Shown here piece by piece: positions 1-11,203 of a stretch of DNA of 64,000 nt. Under the pieces are notes generated by a model. That model was not told the DNA's origin. It made no database searches and was given only the letters and a program-made list of their open reading frames with translations. This DNA is from Gibbula magus (lineage: Eukaryota; Mollusca; Gastropoda; Trochida; Trochidae). How positions within the stretch are numbered: the stretch's first letter is position 1; each line of letters begins with the position of its first letter. The stretch spans positions 16,443,266 to 16,507,265 of the forward strand of contig OW388300.1 of NCBI GenBank assembly GCA_936450465.1, in the 5' to 3' direction. Position numbers and translations under genes: made by a program.

Positions 1-2214
1 CCTTTTTAACACAAATTCCCCAACTGTGTTTCAATTACAACATTTTTCCTCATAACATTATCATTTATTAATACAATACAAGACAAGTGTGTTTTTAAAA
101 GAATTTGAAGAGAATTATGCATTATTATCCTAATAGTTCAATATTAATATTGTGTTCTTTTCAGTACAAGTTCAACCAGAACAAATGTCAGTGTCATGTG
201 AAAAGAACCTGACTTTTCTGCGTTGAATTTGTCTCCTTTTTTTACATTGTAGGTTCACTCAAATAATACAAGATGTTTAAATGAATTAGAGATGATAACA
301 CTGTTTCTACTAATTCATTTTACTTCAAGACGGAGTCGCCACCATGAAGAATTAAAAATTTGGAAAATAATGAATTTTCCTACGAGATTCAAAATGGTTA
401 ATTAATAAAATTCTGCCAAGATGCCAATGTATCTCAATTAAGAAAAATAAAACATTCACCAGGAAATGGAAATGGAGTTGATCTGAGGAAGTTTAATTGA
501 AAAAACGAATGCAACTATTTTCAATATACATCCAGGACAATTCAGTTTCGGAATATTGTTCTCAAGTCAATATTCGTTAAAGGCCAGTGTCAGAATCCAT
601 AATCGAAACTAAGCAGAAACACATTCAATCACGTTCTGGTGCTTTCAGGTATGCTGTGGGGGTGTTCTGATGGTTTTAAATGTTCGCTAGAAATATAACA
701 CTTCAAGTTTTTCATATGATAATATAGAAATACCAAAAGGAAAAAATGGCATGCACGCATACTATTGTTCAATCTGAAATCAAACTGTCAGTGATAAATT
801 TACAAATATGACATACAGAGTCCAGGGAAGGGACTCGCTAACACAAACTATTGTGAGTCCCAGCAGATATGTCCCTCAACAAGTAAGCAATTACTACAAA
901 ATAAACCCTTTGAATTTTAAATTGCTATGAGTCCTTTCCAAATGTTATGAGTATTTGATGCAAGACTCGGGTGTAAATTTATAGCTGTACTCTATGAAAT
1001 AGAATTGAATCGGGTTGTTAATGCAAGATTACGTATACATTATGTTCGTTTTCAATTATAGCTCCACTTCGATGTTAGAAGTTGAGTTATTGCAAACACT
1101 ATCATTATTAACATTGCTCGATTACGTGAGCTTACTTAAGTCTGTTAAGTCTGGTTAAGTCTGCGGATTTCTAATTCATCGTACCCTAATTTAGGGTCAA
1201 ATCCCTCAAACCCCTTACGAAACGTTTCGTACTCAATAACTATCCAATAACAAATATATGTTGATCAGCTTCATTTTCATATATCACGTTACATCTAAAA
1301 CAGTACATGGTATGAAAAGCATGCTTACCACACCAAACCGCTCAACTTCCCAATGCAAGGCATAACTCATAACTCAAATGGAACCCGTTTGTCTTATCAA
1401 AGTCAAACACAAAAGCCCGCTTTAAACAAAGAAATGTAATTAATTATTGTGTTTAAAAATTACAGAAGCTGTCCTAACGTAGATCTATAAAGACAAAGGA
1501 GACTATACCTTGTGAACTGAACTGCTATATCCATGACTCATCAATCCGACTTAGAGATATTATGTGTCAATTAGCCAACCAACCTACATAAGCAAATTAA
1601 GAAAGAGTATCTTTACATATCTTTGAAAAACATGCTTAACTTTTGATAATCTCCTAAACTAGGTGAAAAACGTTTAGCTTATGTTATGCGTCCTACAGTA
1701 AAGTTGCGTCAATGAAGTTCAAGTTCAAGTTCAAGAAGGTACATATACATGTTGTCAATTACATTTAATACCAACTTTATTTCAATACATCATCATTGTA
1801 AAACTTTAATACTAAATATTCTGTCCAAAATACCACACCATGTGAGTTTGAACAGACAAATATTTAACAGAACAATACCATTATTTTAAAATTTGTGCCC
1901 TACTGTTAATTGTGTCTTAATTACGAATCATTTTCTGATCTAATTCATTATACATCTACTTAATCTAAAAGCAGTTGTGCGATTTTGAAAAACTACAGCT
2001 CATTTTGCCGTGGAGTCTACTTGTAAACAGAGCAAATTACATAAGAAAGTAACTATATATATGTTTCTTCTGTTAATCTCAACCAGGAAGTTTCAATCAA
2101 GTTGAGAAAGGTTGAATATGTTATGACTCACATTGTATCATGCAATCTGGTGTAATTAACTCTTATCATCTCATAACAACTTAGCTAGCTTATCAGCATC
2201 ACACATTGTACTTT
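1..2214. other. AT-rich non-coding stretch
   Basis: No ORF of note and no RNA gene is visible on either strand. The sequence is AT-rich with short homopolymer runs and a small TTCAAG triplication near 1,718-1,735. A pyrimidine tract ending in TAG at about 230-252 resembles a splice acceptor, but the following reading frame shows nothing recognisable. It is probably intergenic or intronic. Confidence 0.5.
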
Positions 2215-2228
2215 TAACCAATTATGGA

Positions 2229-2379
2229 GATGTACCAGTCAACTGATACATTCCATGAAATAGAGCGGCCGAATTTCTTGTTTGAAAACCCAGTGAACAC
2301 TAATTGGTGACAGACATTTGCATATTTAATCAAGATGATGTCGAGGTACAAGTTAACTGACAAGCTCCATGAAATAGAG
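2229..2379. repeat. Two-copy direct repeat, 108-bp spacing
   Basis: Units at about 2,229-2,266 and 2,337-2,379 share the pattern GATGT, TAC, AACTGA, then CCATGAAATAGAG. Both are followed by TTTCTTG. The copies are imperfect, so this is an old local duplication. A 64-codon minus-strand ORF across it is an incidental product of the repeat. Confidence 0.6.
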
Positions 2380-2400
2380 TGTTTCTTGATCTGATGTTTT

Positions 2401-3679
2401 TGCATCAAATTAATTTAGCAATAACGTCAACGAAATTGCAGATCCTAGTCTAAAAGACCCTATAGTAAAAGACAGCCTTGGTGCAGTCAATGCCCTGTCT
2501 ACTGAATCTGTACAGTCAGATTACACAGTAGTTTATGAATGGAGATTTACGTCCATTTTGGAGTGGTATTCCAGCAGAAATACTATAAAGTAGGTTCAAG
2601 GTTATTTATAAACTTTATGACTGTGATCAGACCCTTCCTCAGAACTATGACTGCCATCAAATGGAAGGATGCAGATTTTGGTGTGATTACGACTATCAAC
2701 CGAGCTGACAGTACAGTATAAATGGTTATTTACTGTGACCAGTGTCCCCTTACTTCCATGATGTTCATCAGTTGGTGTGACGAGTAAACTCTGTAATGTT
2801 CATGGAACAAAAACTTTTGCTGGGTAAATGTATACAAAATGCTTACTACTTCGTGTCAAAATAGGACTAACACCAACATATTTAACATTATAAGGCCTCT
2901 GAAGAATCTGTATGGCAATTGAACACAAACCAATAACATACCATCACATCAGCAGCAGTTTGAAATTTTCTTTTCATTATTTTGCCCAAGGCTATATTTT
3001 GCATGGCACAGCTACCAATAACACTGACTAGGTTATATTGTTGTCATTATAACATGATAACAAAATAGCCAAGTGCAATTAAGCAATTTATTTCCCTATT
3101 TGATGTAAATATGTATCTTGCTTTCGCTTCCTATGATCTTTATTCAGAACCATAATGAAATACATTTTAATCTAATAAATCCACCATTCAATAGCATCTC
3201 CAAGTGAGGAAGGTTTTTTCAAATATTGGAAGCGATTCAATTTATTTTCTTCTAAAATAGCCTAAACTATATGAAAGTATAATCAAATGGAAATGTAGTG
3301 TGGTGGCTCAGAAAAAGCATTTCCATTTTGTTGATCTGATTATTAGATTGAAACTCAGAGGAACCTCCGGCCATGTCTCCTACCATTCACATTTATCAAG
3401 TTATCACATTTTGCTGGGTTTGAGGAGACACTTTGAAGGATTCAAAGTAGTGATGCACTATCTTAAATGTTAAATGTGAAAGCATTAAGATGTTGTTATT
3501 CCCCATATCTCGCAGATACATTTTAGATTAGGATCAAAAGCTTGTCCTTCTTGGTCACCATATGATCCTCTTCTAAAATCATCCTTTATGGTAATTTTCA
3601 TGTAACAAATGTGGATCTTAAACACATTCAACAAAGATGCAGTCATAAATATTTGGAATTGTAGACCTGGAATGTTAAA
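2401..3679. other. Non-coding stretch, nothing recognised
   Basis: Both strands were read. Only short ORFs without recognisable motifs or conserved neighbours are present, and no repeat was matched elsewhere in the window. Confidence 0.45.
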
Positions 3680-4010
3680 GGAGCAGTAGCACGTTTTTTG
3701 CCAAATTTATTTTTTCAAATTTCCCATTTATAATGATAGATTATGTTATTTATATGTACTTTAAAAGGGTAAAACATCTTATTACACAAACCAATTATCA
3801 GAAGCGGTCATAACGGTGTTGCGTAAAAAAGCAAAAAATGTATTGCAGCCATTTTATTGGGAACACAATTTATTATGTTGAATGACAAAAATCATTCCAA
3901 TGGCTTTACGGAACCATGCCACTCATTTTTTAACTTCATTTTCCGAAGAGAGAAGGGTGTTTTACTATTACTAACATCATTTTTCAAATACCTTGAGAAT
4001 GTGTGTTAAT
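3680..4010 (+). mobile_element. MITE-like repeat, left half (GCAGTAGCACG family)
   Basis: The segment starts with AGGAGCAGTAGCACGTTTTT and is alignable over about 300 bp with 23,245-23,575. Shared tracts include TTTCCCATTTATAATGATA, GCAGCCATTTTATTG, TGGCTTTACGGAAC and TGTTTTACTATT. The 23-kb copy ends in AAACGTGCTACTGCCCCT, the reverse complement of the start seen here. The two copies together therefore define an element of about 340 bp with terminal inverted repeats. This copy lacks the right end. It has no coding capacity and is most likely a non-autonomous DNA transposon. Confidence 0.6.
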
Positions 4011-5133
4011 ATCTCTAAGCTTATTATAATCTCAAATATCAAGATGGGCGGCTATGTCAAATATATGTTTGTGATGAAATTGTATGATTAAAGTTCAGAT
4101 CTACATCAATCAAGTTCCTCCTTCCGTAAACTTTTTAGACTAATCACATTTTGTCGAAATCTCAAAGACAAATTGAAATGTCTATGCCATGCTGTTTTGT
4201 CAAACAGTGTTTCATGACGCCGCAAGGGTCAAAAGCAAAAGCAGTCAGACTGTGTTACTCCGATGTTTATCTTCAATTTTAGTAAAGAGGTTATAGATGT
4301 ACCCGTACAAAAGAACAGAAAACTAACTTACTTTTAGTTATATAGTGTCACAAAAAGCTGAATTAAAAGAGCGATATTTAACACTTTTAATTCAATATAA
4401 TTTAATATTACTCTAAGACAGGATTAACGTGACTGAAGGAAGTAGATTGTCTTGTGTGCATTAAGTATTTACTTGACTGAGAACATTGCTTTCCCAAATT
4501 AAGCTTGCAACACGTAGGAGAGCAGTATTAAAGGCACTGTAGAAAGTAACGTTGCATGCTTATCTGGTAAGGACAAACGTTCTTATAAAATATGCATAGC
4601 CAAATACTGTTTCATTACTATTGAAATCACAGACAGAAACTTACATTAAGTGCAACCGTTACTGACTCAATACCTATATAACTGAAAAACTGATTTCTCA
4701 AGTCAAAAAGCAATATTAAAGTCATGAACTGAAGTTGATGGCACTGCTCAGAACAGCTCTTCTTTTGTTTTACCAAAATGAATAACAATGCTGGGTTTTT
4801 CTCTAAGGAAAGCACAGACAAAAAGTTAAATAAAGTTAAACTTCTACTGTATTACTTTATCTATGCTTTTAAGTCACTTGAGACAATGTCAGCTTTTGAT
4901 GTACATATACCTTTAAAGTCATAACAAAATTCCATCACTTTGATCTGACCATCACCACCTTCACATCATATTGTGGCTGTGATCATAAATGACTCCACTA
5001 CAATGATTTATGTTACTACTACAATCGGTCTAGTAACCTCACATTGCATAAATGGTACAATTATTTCCATGCGTCTGAAACAATGACATTAGTAGACGAC
5101 AGTATTGCTATTACTTCTGTTTTTACTTTTCAG
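4011..5133. other. Non-coding stretch
   Basis: No supported gene is seen. The segment ends in a strong pyrimidine tract (5,111-5,133) that defines the candidate exon that follows. Otherwise it is AT-rich DNA without repeats that I can match. Confidence 0.4.
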
Positions 5134-5226
5134 GAAAGGAAAGGAAAAAGATATTGTTCAATCAATAATGTTCTGAACTACGATTTAAATAGTGAATCTG
5201 CGCTTAAACTTGCAACAACTCCTTAA
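5134..5226 (+). CDS. Candidate terminal exon, unknown protein
   Basis: A consensus acceptor, a pyrimidine-rich tract ending TTTTACTTTTCAG, immediately precedes a 30-codon open frame that ends in TAA followed by TAG. The peptide is hydrophilic (it begins ERKGKRYCSINN and ends KLATTP) and matches no family I know. The frame is also open upstream of the acceptor to 5,044. No donor, polyadenylation site or upstream exon could be tied to it. It may be the 3' end of a gene or only a chance splice-like motif. Confidence 0.22.
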   Translation, partial: ERKGKRYCSINNVLNYDLNSESALKLATTP

Positions 5227-6559
5227 TAGTTAAGGATATTTATTTTCATTTTTGTCATAATTTGATGGTTAACTGTCAGCAGGCATTCATTCATTTAAAT
5301 CGACATGGATATTCCGATATATGATATCAGAGGTAGTTTATTTTATAACTCTGAATCAGCAACTTCAGTTATTAACTAATTCCTGAAGATCTAATTTCTA
5401 TCAACGTGTAAGGGAACATGAATGTATCCCACGACTAACTCAGATAGTTTAACATATTTAAATAGTAGTTTAATATGCAATTTTTTTTCGCAGCACATGT
5501 TTGATTCTATGCTCTTGGTCAATATTTAAACATTCACTTCTGTATTCAAGTACTTTTAGAAATGTTCATTTCTTTATGTTAATCCGTTTTCCAGTTCCCA
5601 TTGTTAAGTGAACTCCAACATGAAATTGACAAATAATTTAAAATGGCTTTATTGCCTGTTCTCGCCAATCTTCTTACAACAACTTCTATGTGACCTAGTT
5701 GTTGTCATTGTCACTTTAAATTAAGAAGACAATCGTTCCCAATAACTTGTAGAGTTAAACCCATGGATAAGCAGTAGTCGTGAGCGGGCAATACCATAGA
5801 TATCACCCCATAACATCATAACATTTTCTGTGTATACAAAAGCAAATGCACTCCCTGATATTTCCGTAGGTAAACGTTTGCATTATATCATATTTATTGC
5901 ACAGAGTGACATCGCGTTTCTTGTATATTATAAATAAAGAATTTCGAGATACAGACTATTATATCAATAAAATTTTGCCTATGGCATTCTCTTTGAAAAT
6001 TGTCACAATATTACAGGATACACTAGTGTCTAAATATCCCCGGCTAATTATTGTTTCAATAATGCTAAAAGATACATCCATTGTGCTCATGAAGTTTTAT
6101 TTGTCTTTCATATGTGCCAAATTACCATATCCGCTGATTTTAGTTCAAATAATTTTATCCAACTTGCATATTCATCGCCAATCGTTAAATATATCATAAT
6201 TACTCGTTTTCAAAGAAAACCTGAAATAGTATTTAATATGTGCAGAAACCGAGTCTAACGTAGATTCAATACAAAATTTTATCATTCGAAGCCTCACTCT
6301 GATGTGTCCAGCTCCGAATGATAAACATTACAAATAGAGCCATGGGCTCTGTAGCTCAACAGGCTTTATATACATTAACTAATTCAAAATGTCAACTTCT
6401 AGGTGAGAGGTACAACACATTTTAAATTCACTTTAAATGGACACCTTACCGTCTGACCTATCTTTGAGACCAGAGATAAAATCCCCTACAAATAAAGACA
6501 CACTTGAAGATTTAATTCATTACCTTTGTTTCCTTCAAATTACCTCCCTTTAAAGAGCA
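5227..6559. other. Non-coding stretch with an unsupported 100-codon ORF
   Basis: An ATG-to-stop frame of 100 codons lies at 5,897-6,199. Its composition is that of random AT-rich DNA (rich in I, L, S, Y), without motifs, so I do not call it a gene. Nothing else is recognised before the tandem repeat that begins near 6,560. Confidence 0.4.
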
Positions 6560-7228
6560 CTTAAAATCTCAAGATGAAATAGCTTTTCAGATCATGACGT
6601 CTGTGACCTGTATTTGGGGTTGCAGGATCACAAAATCAAGAATTTAGAATCCTCATTGGTCAACGAGTCTGCACACGACTTATTAGCTCTCTAGACCTTT
6701 TGGAACTGGAGAAGAAGATGAAAATTGTTTTTTAAGGTTGTGATCCTTGTGACCCTAGTTGGGGTCGGGGGTCACGTAATCTACAATTTAGAATTCCTAT
6801 TAGCCAAGGAGTCACCACACAACCTCTCAGCTCTCTAGACCTTTTGAAACTGGAGAAGAAGATGAAAATAGGTTTTCTGGGTTGTGACCCCTGAGACCCC
6901 ATTTGAGGTCACGGTGTAACTCAATCTATAATTTAGAATCCCGATTAGCCAAGGAGTCTGTACACACAATTTCAGCTCTCTAGACCTTTTGGAACTGGAG
7001 AAGAAGAGGAAAATAGGTTTTTGGGGTTGTGACCCCTGTGACCCCATTTGAGATCACGGTGTCATGAAATCTACAATTTAGAATCCCCATTAGCCATGGA
7101 GTCTGCACACAAACATTCAGCTCTCTAGACCAAGAGGTTCCGGAGAAGAAGATGAAAATGCGAAAAGTTTACAGACGGACGGACGGACGGACGGACGGAC
7201 GCCGGACACCATGCAATGCCATAAGCCC
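6560..7228 (+). repeat. 145-bp tandem repeat ending in (GGAC)n, molluscan-type element
   Basis: The motif AGCTCTCTAGACC recurs at 6,685, 6,829, 6,974 and 7,119, giving a period of 144-145 bp. Each unit also holds GGAGAAGAAGATGAAAA, a GTTGTGACCCCTGTGACCCC-type tract and CTACAATTTAGAATCCC. The last unit runs into a GGAC microsatellite (about 7,176-7,200) and then a conserved end, CGGACACCATGCAATGCCA. A diverged inverted relative, with GGCATAGTG and CCGTCCGTCC, lies at 26,485-26,900. From general knowledge, repeats of this design are dispersed in molluscan genomes. No protein is encoded, and short ORFs here are repeat artefacts. Confidence 0.75.
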
Positions 7229-7470
7229 ATCGGCTAAAAATGTTAAAAAACACTGTAGGTTTATGTCCTAAACACACTTCATAATTATGGCTTAATATTA
7301 ATAAAAGAGTTATGGTTACACGTTTATGCAAGACGAAAATGTACTTTTATAGTTATTTCGAAACTTGTTTTAACAAATTGAAATTGAAATTTATTCTATT
7401 ATTTCTATTAAAACATTAATATTTTTGTCAATTAATCTCAAGATTTGCTGGAAATAATCACTGTTAGATA
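7229..7470 (+). repeat. Dispersed repeat, tail of the GGAC element
   Basis: This segment is matched in reverse complement by 24,205-24,440. Shared tracts include ATGCAAGACGAAAATG and GTCAATTAATCTCAAGATTT. It lies directly after the conserved end of the 145-bp/GGAC element, so it may be that element's 3' portion or an adjoining older repeat. It has no coding capacity. Confidence 0.6.
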
Positions 7471-8227
7471 CAAATACAATTCAACAACAAAATTAACCAA
7501 AAAAATAAGATTCCAGGCTAACTTGTATAATAATTGGAAAATAAACCTTGAGAAATTGTCAATTTTCTGTTGCAAGACAGATAACTCTTACTCAAAATGC
7601 ACGACCGTTTCCCATTAATAAGATTATACAGCAAAATAACTATCTTTATCACAAAAAAAATACTATATTTCACAGTTATACAATGATTATATTATCATAT
7701 TTCTAGACATGTATTTAAGTTTTTAATGTGCATAATGAACACTATGGCTACAAGGCTATGTGTCTATCTGAATCTGACAACTGAGGATGCTCAGAAACAA
7801 TGGTAAAGAACCTCCTTAATAGAATGTTTGGAAAGAATGACTCAAACAAACATGAATATGCGAGAACATGATCAGTACTTTTTTCTGTTATGAAAACAAT
7901 TTTGATAGAAACAGTAACTGACGTATCTATTCATTCGGAGATAATATGAAATTTATGAAAGGAAATGTGAATTTAGTATACTTTCTCACATAACGAATTA
8001 ATTTTTTTCTATTCAAATATTTGATTGATATTCAGATCACTGATGAATTATGTCCCTCAGGTCATGCCTCTTGTCTCATTTATCGTTTAATCATGTTCTC
8101 TAGATCTTGCATGATATTACATATCTTGAAGGATCAGTCCAATGGCTAAACACAACACCAATGCCACACTGTTATTTCTCTCCAGTGAAATTTTAAAGTT
8201 AGTTAACTCATTGCCGACAGTTAGGCG
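7471..8227. other. Non-coding stretch
   Basis: Nothing recognised on either strand. It is AT-rich, with only very short ORFs. Confidence 0.45.
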
Positions 8228-8308
8228 ACTGTCAAAATAACTCTGTTTCACAGGAAATATCGCTTGTGTAAGATCAAGCGATATCTACTAGGAGATCGTT
8301 TTGATAGT
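8228..8308. other. 81-nt two-tier hairpin
   Basis: A perfect 10-bp inner stem, ATATCGCTTG (8,257-8,266) against CAAGCGATAT (8,275-8,284), encloses an 8-nt loop. An outer stem, ACTGTCAAAA (8,228-8,237) against TTTTGATAGT (8,299-8,308), has one mismatch that could pair as G-U in RNA. The size and shape would fit a small structured RNA or a remnant of an inverted-repeat element. There is no expression evidence. Confidence 0.45.
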
Positions 8309-8572
8309 AGATTTTGCTAAATGCCATGTTACCGTCAACAGAATGACATCATAATGCTGTTTACATCCCCAAGTAAGGATTCACAATGTTATGAAGTAAA
8401 AATCTGATGGCATCACAAAGCCATGACGTCATTAGCACAATGACGTCACAGTGCTATGTTATCAACGCATTTGAATTTTCATGGCAATGTTTTCTTCATA
8501 AATGTATATTTTTCATTAAAAGTAATGAATGATGATTTTGCAATTGGATGATAAATTGAAACTCACCACCGT

Positions 8573-8675
8573 GTCTTGTCATATCAAATATATCAACAAT
8601 CGTTGATAAAAGTATCCTCGACAAGACAAGAATTTTTTTTATCAATAAGTGTTGATATAATTGATATCAGAAGAC
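8573..8675. repeat. 103-bp imperfect inverted repeat
   Basis: Arms at 8,573-8,611 and 8,637-8,675 match at 33 of 39 positions when one is reverse-complemented, with a 25-nt loop. The outermost bases are GTCTT and AAGAC. The dimensions resemble a microRNA precursor or a tiny foldback transposon. No TA or longer target duplication is evident next to the arms. Confidence 0.55.
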
Positions 8676-10258
8676 ACTAGGCCGAGGTTCTCTATCCATT
8701 TCGTTTTATGATCGATATATCTTTTGCTATTTGTGAAAATTCGTACGACAATTTGAGATAATCTGATGTTTTTTACGAAATCTGTATGACATCAACAATT
8801 CACTTTAAGATCCAGCCTGCTAGAGGCTTGAGTTCAAGCCCAACAGTGCATCCCCCTGTCATCTGCGGGCTGCGTATCAAGCCCAAATCGCGTGCTGAGA
8901 GCGTGACCCCTGACCTCTTATCAATAAAGACAATTACACTTGTCCAACGACTGAACTGTCGATGTAAACTCAACAGAAAGATTCTGCAATAAAAATCCAC
9001 CACTGTGATATGTAATACTTGTAATAAAAGTCGTTATTTACGTTACACGGATCCACGAAAAAATCCAGTCGATGCGAGAGAAAACTTCCGGTGGAAACTG
9101 TCACATGTGAAGAAGTTGAAGAGACGACAGTTTCCAAACAATGTTAAATAAAGTTAATCTGACGCAGTGACAATTCATAACTGTGTTTATTCAATGTACA
9201 CGATAAACAATCTTAGTCAGTTTGATTCATAATAATATCGTTGCAATGTTTTATCAAGGCAAAATTGAGCTGTCAAATCGTGAGTTTCCTTCATCTTGCT
9301 GCAGTTAGAAACCGTTAGGCCTAGACTGAACAAACAATGTCATCACAACAACATCATCTAAAAAATCCTTTAAATTTGATCATGGTCACGGATTCCAAAG
9401 ATAAAAAAATAACTGACATTTATATATCTTGTTGTGGCTAAAACTTGCATTACAATTAGGCCTACAGATCATCTTGAAAAATCTACTTACAAATTGCCGA
9501 TAAACAGCATGAAGCCATTACGTACTTTCATGCACTGATGGCAGATTTCGATCAAACACAATTTCGATGTTCAAGTTCAGTATCCGATTCATGGCACTTG
9601 ATCGGAATATCCTAATACACACATGCTGCATTAACATTTTCGTAGTGGTGAACAAACAATTGGCTTATTTAAAAATATGTTAGTTTTTGAGTAATGACAC
9701 TCGGACCCAAAGACAACCGTTTAGCAGGTCCCGCGCGATTGTAAACAAGTTACTGTCAATGCTATTCCGGGAAAACTAATGTTTATGATAGCAACACTCT
9801 GTCGGTCATTCTTGGTCTATTGTTTTACATAAACATATTTATTTTCTATTTTAAAAACAATCATTCAGGAAAAATATTTGTACTGTTTGTTTTCTTGTTT
9901 TTAAATACTGAAGGCAAGTAGCATATCGCGATTATCGTTAGACTAGGCGATTGGAATCTCCAGTACGATTTCAAATGAAATTTTGGAATATACGGGCGTA
10001 ACGTGTTTGATGAAAATTCATGAAATATAATTTATTTGGATCGAGTTTGTTTTTGTGAAAGGCAAAACATTTACGACATGAAAAGGAATTTTCGTCTGTT
10101 AATAAAAAAAAATCAACTAACTAAGTTACTTACGACAGACAATTGTCACTATCCAACATCTTCAAGTGAACTCTCGCGAAACGTCACTCTGACATGTGAA
10201 CATTTATTCAGTAAGTAAGAATGCGTTGGCACATCATGAATTCATGCAAAATAATTCA
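8676..10258. other. Non-coding stretch, locally less AT-rich
   Basis: The part at 8,800-8,990 is noticeably richer in G and C than its surroundings and is open in one frame on each strand. Neither translation has recognisable motifs. A TTCAAGCCC tract near 8,835 resembles a tRNA B box, but no cloverleaf forms around it. No gene is called. Confidence 0.4.
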
Positions 10259-10261
10259 TTC

Positions 10262-10327
10262 GTTTTGAAAATAAAATACTTTGAAATAACTCGTAACTGT
10301 TTTGAAAATAAAATAATTTGAAATAAC
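10262..10327. repeat. 29-bp direct duplication
   Basis: Units at 10,262-10,290 and 10,299-10,327 start GTTTTGAAAATAAAATA and differ at one base. This is a recent local duplication with no coding content. Confidence 0.75.
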
Positions 10328-10350
10328 ATTTCATTGACCTTGCCAGGACA

Positions 10351-10410
10351 CACGTGGTTTTGATTGACAAGAAGTGGGCGTGGACACTTGAGTGACAAGA
10401 TGGGCGTGGT
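10351..10410 (+). promoter_or_regulatory. Cluster of E-box and GGGCGTGG motifs
   Basis: CACGTG (10,351-10,356), GTGGGCGTGG (10,374-10,383) and GGGCGTGG (10,402-10,409) occur within 60 bp of otherwise AT-rich DNA. These match the general consensus of bHLH and KLF/EGR-type zinc-finger sites. With no mapped transcript nearby, their role as a promoter or enhancer is only a suggestion. Confidence 0.25.
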
Positions 10411-10428
10411 TATCGTAGCCTTGCGCAA

Positions 10429-11177
10429 ATTGAGATATCGATGTCGTCATTGATCGATTTACCAAAACATGTCCTCAAATTTAATTGAAATTAAAAACTT
10501 TGACAAATATTATATAGGTTTTTAAAACTTACTTGACAAGCAGTAGTGTTTGATGTGTAGAAAGCGTGTAGACAAAAAATCGTTAAGTACAGTGCCGTGC
10601 CGGTGACGTTATTTTCATAGACGTGCATGTTAATTTAATCTGGGGAAAATATTTTTCATAGATACGATTTGTGTCCGATTCTATTCACATTTATCAGGTT
10701 TGTGGGGAATCGACTTGGCTACAACCTCATAATTTAAGTTTAATTTTCCGTTTACTATCTTGGGAATGGCAGAACTTTGATCAACATCTATACGTAGTTG
10801 TGAAAACATTTAACATGACGATCTATGAGAATCGTTTTTATCTAACGTACACATGTAGGTAAATTGGATGACATTAGTTAATTATCGTCCGAAAATTTAA
10901 TTTAAATTATTTTCTTAAAGCTGAGATGATTTCAAATCAAGATGAAAAGTTTAACATTGATTTAAACAGAACTTATTTCATGAAATTCATTTATCCCAGC
11001 GTAAATTAACATGCAAGTCTATGGAAATACGACACTGTACGAATATAACTGCCACGTAGGCCTACTGTAGGCCTAATTACATGAGTAATGTGAATTTGTA
11101 TTGATAAATGTTGGAGGCAAATTACTTGAAAAATAGTACACGTCAGTTTATTTCACTCTTGCACTTGTCTGTTGCAG
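10429..11177. other. Non-coding stretch
   Basis: No supported gene is seen. Repeated TAGGCCTA motifs occur around 11,057-11,074 and 11,233. The stretch ends in a pyrimidine tract and GTTGCAG, the acceptor of the candidate micro-exon. Confidence 0.4.
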
Positions 11178-11203
11178 GTACCGTTATCAACCGCCTCTTG
11201 TAG
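11178..11203 (+). CDS. Candidate 26-nt micro-exon
   Basis: The sequence TTGTCTGTTGCAG, preceded by a pyrimidine-rich tract, forms a near-ideal acceptor ending at 11,177. GTGAGAG at 11,204 forms a good donor. The 26 nt between would encode YRYQPPLV flanked by split glycine codons. The exon length is not a multiple of three, so it would shift phase between neighbours. No partner exon is identified, and chance juxtaposition of splice motifs cannot be excluded. Confidence 0.25.

Noticed and set aside
8830..8960. tRNA or tRNA-derived SINE suggested by a TTCAAGCCC B-box-like tract
   Set aside because: No A box at suitable distance, no acceptor or T-arm pairing, and no repeat copy elsewhere in the window.
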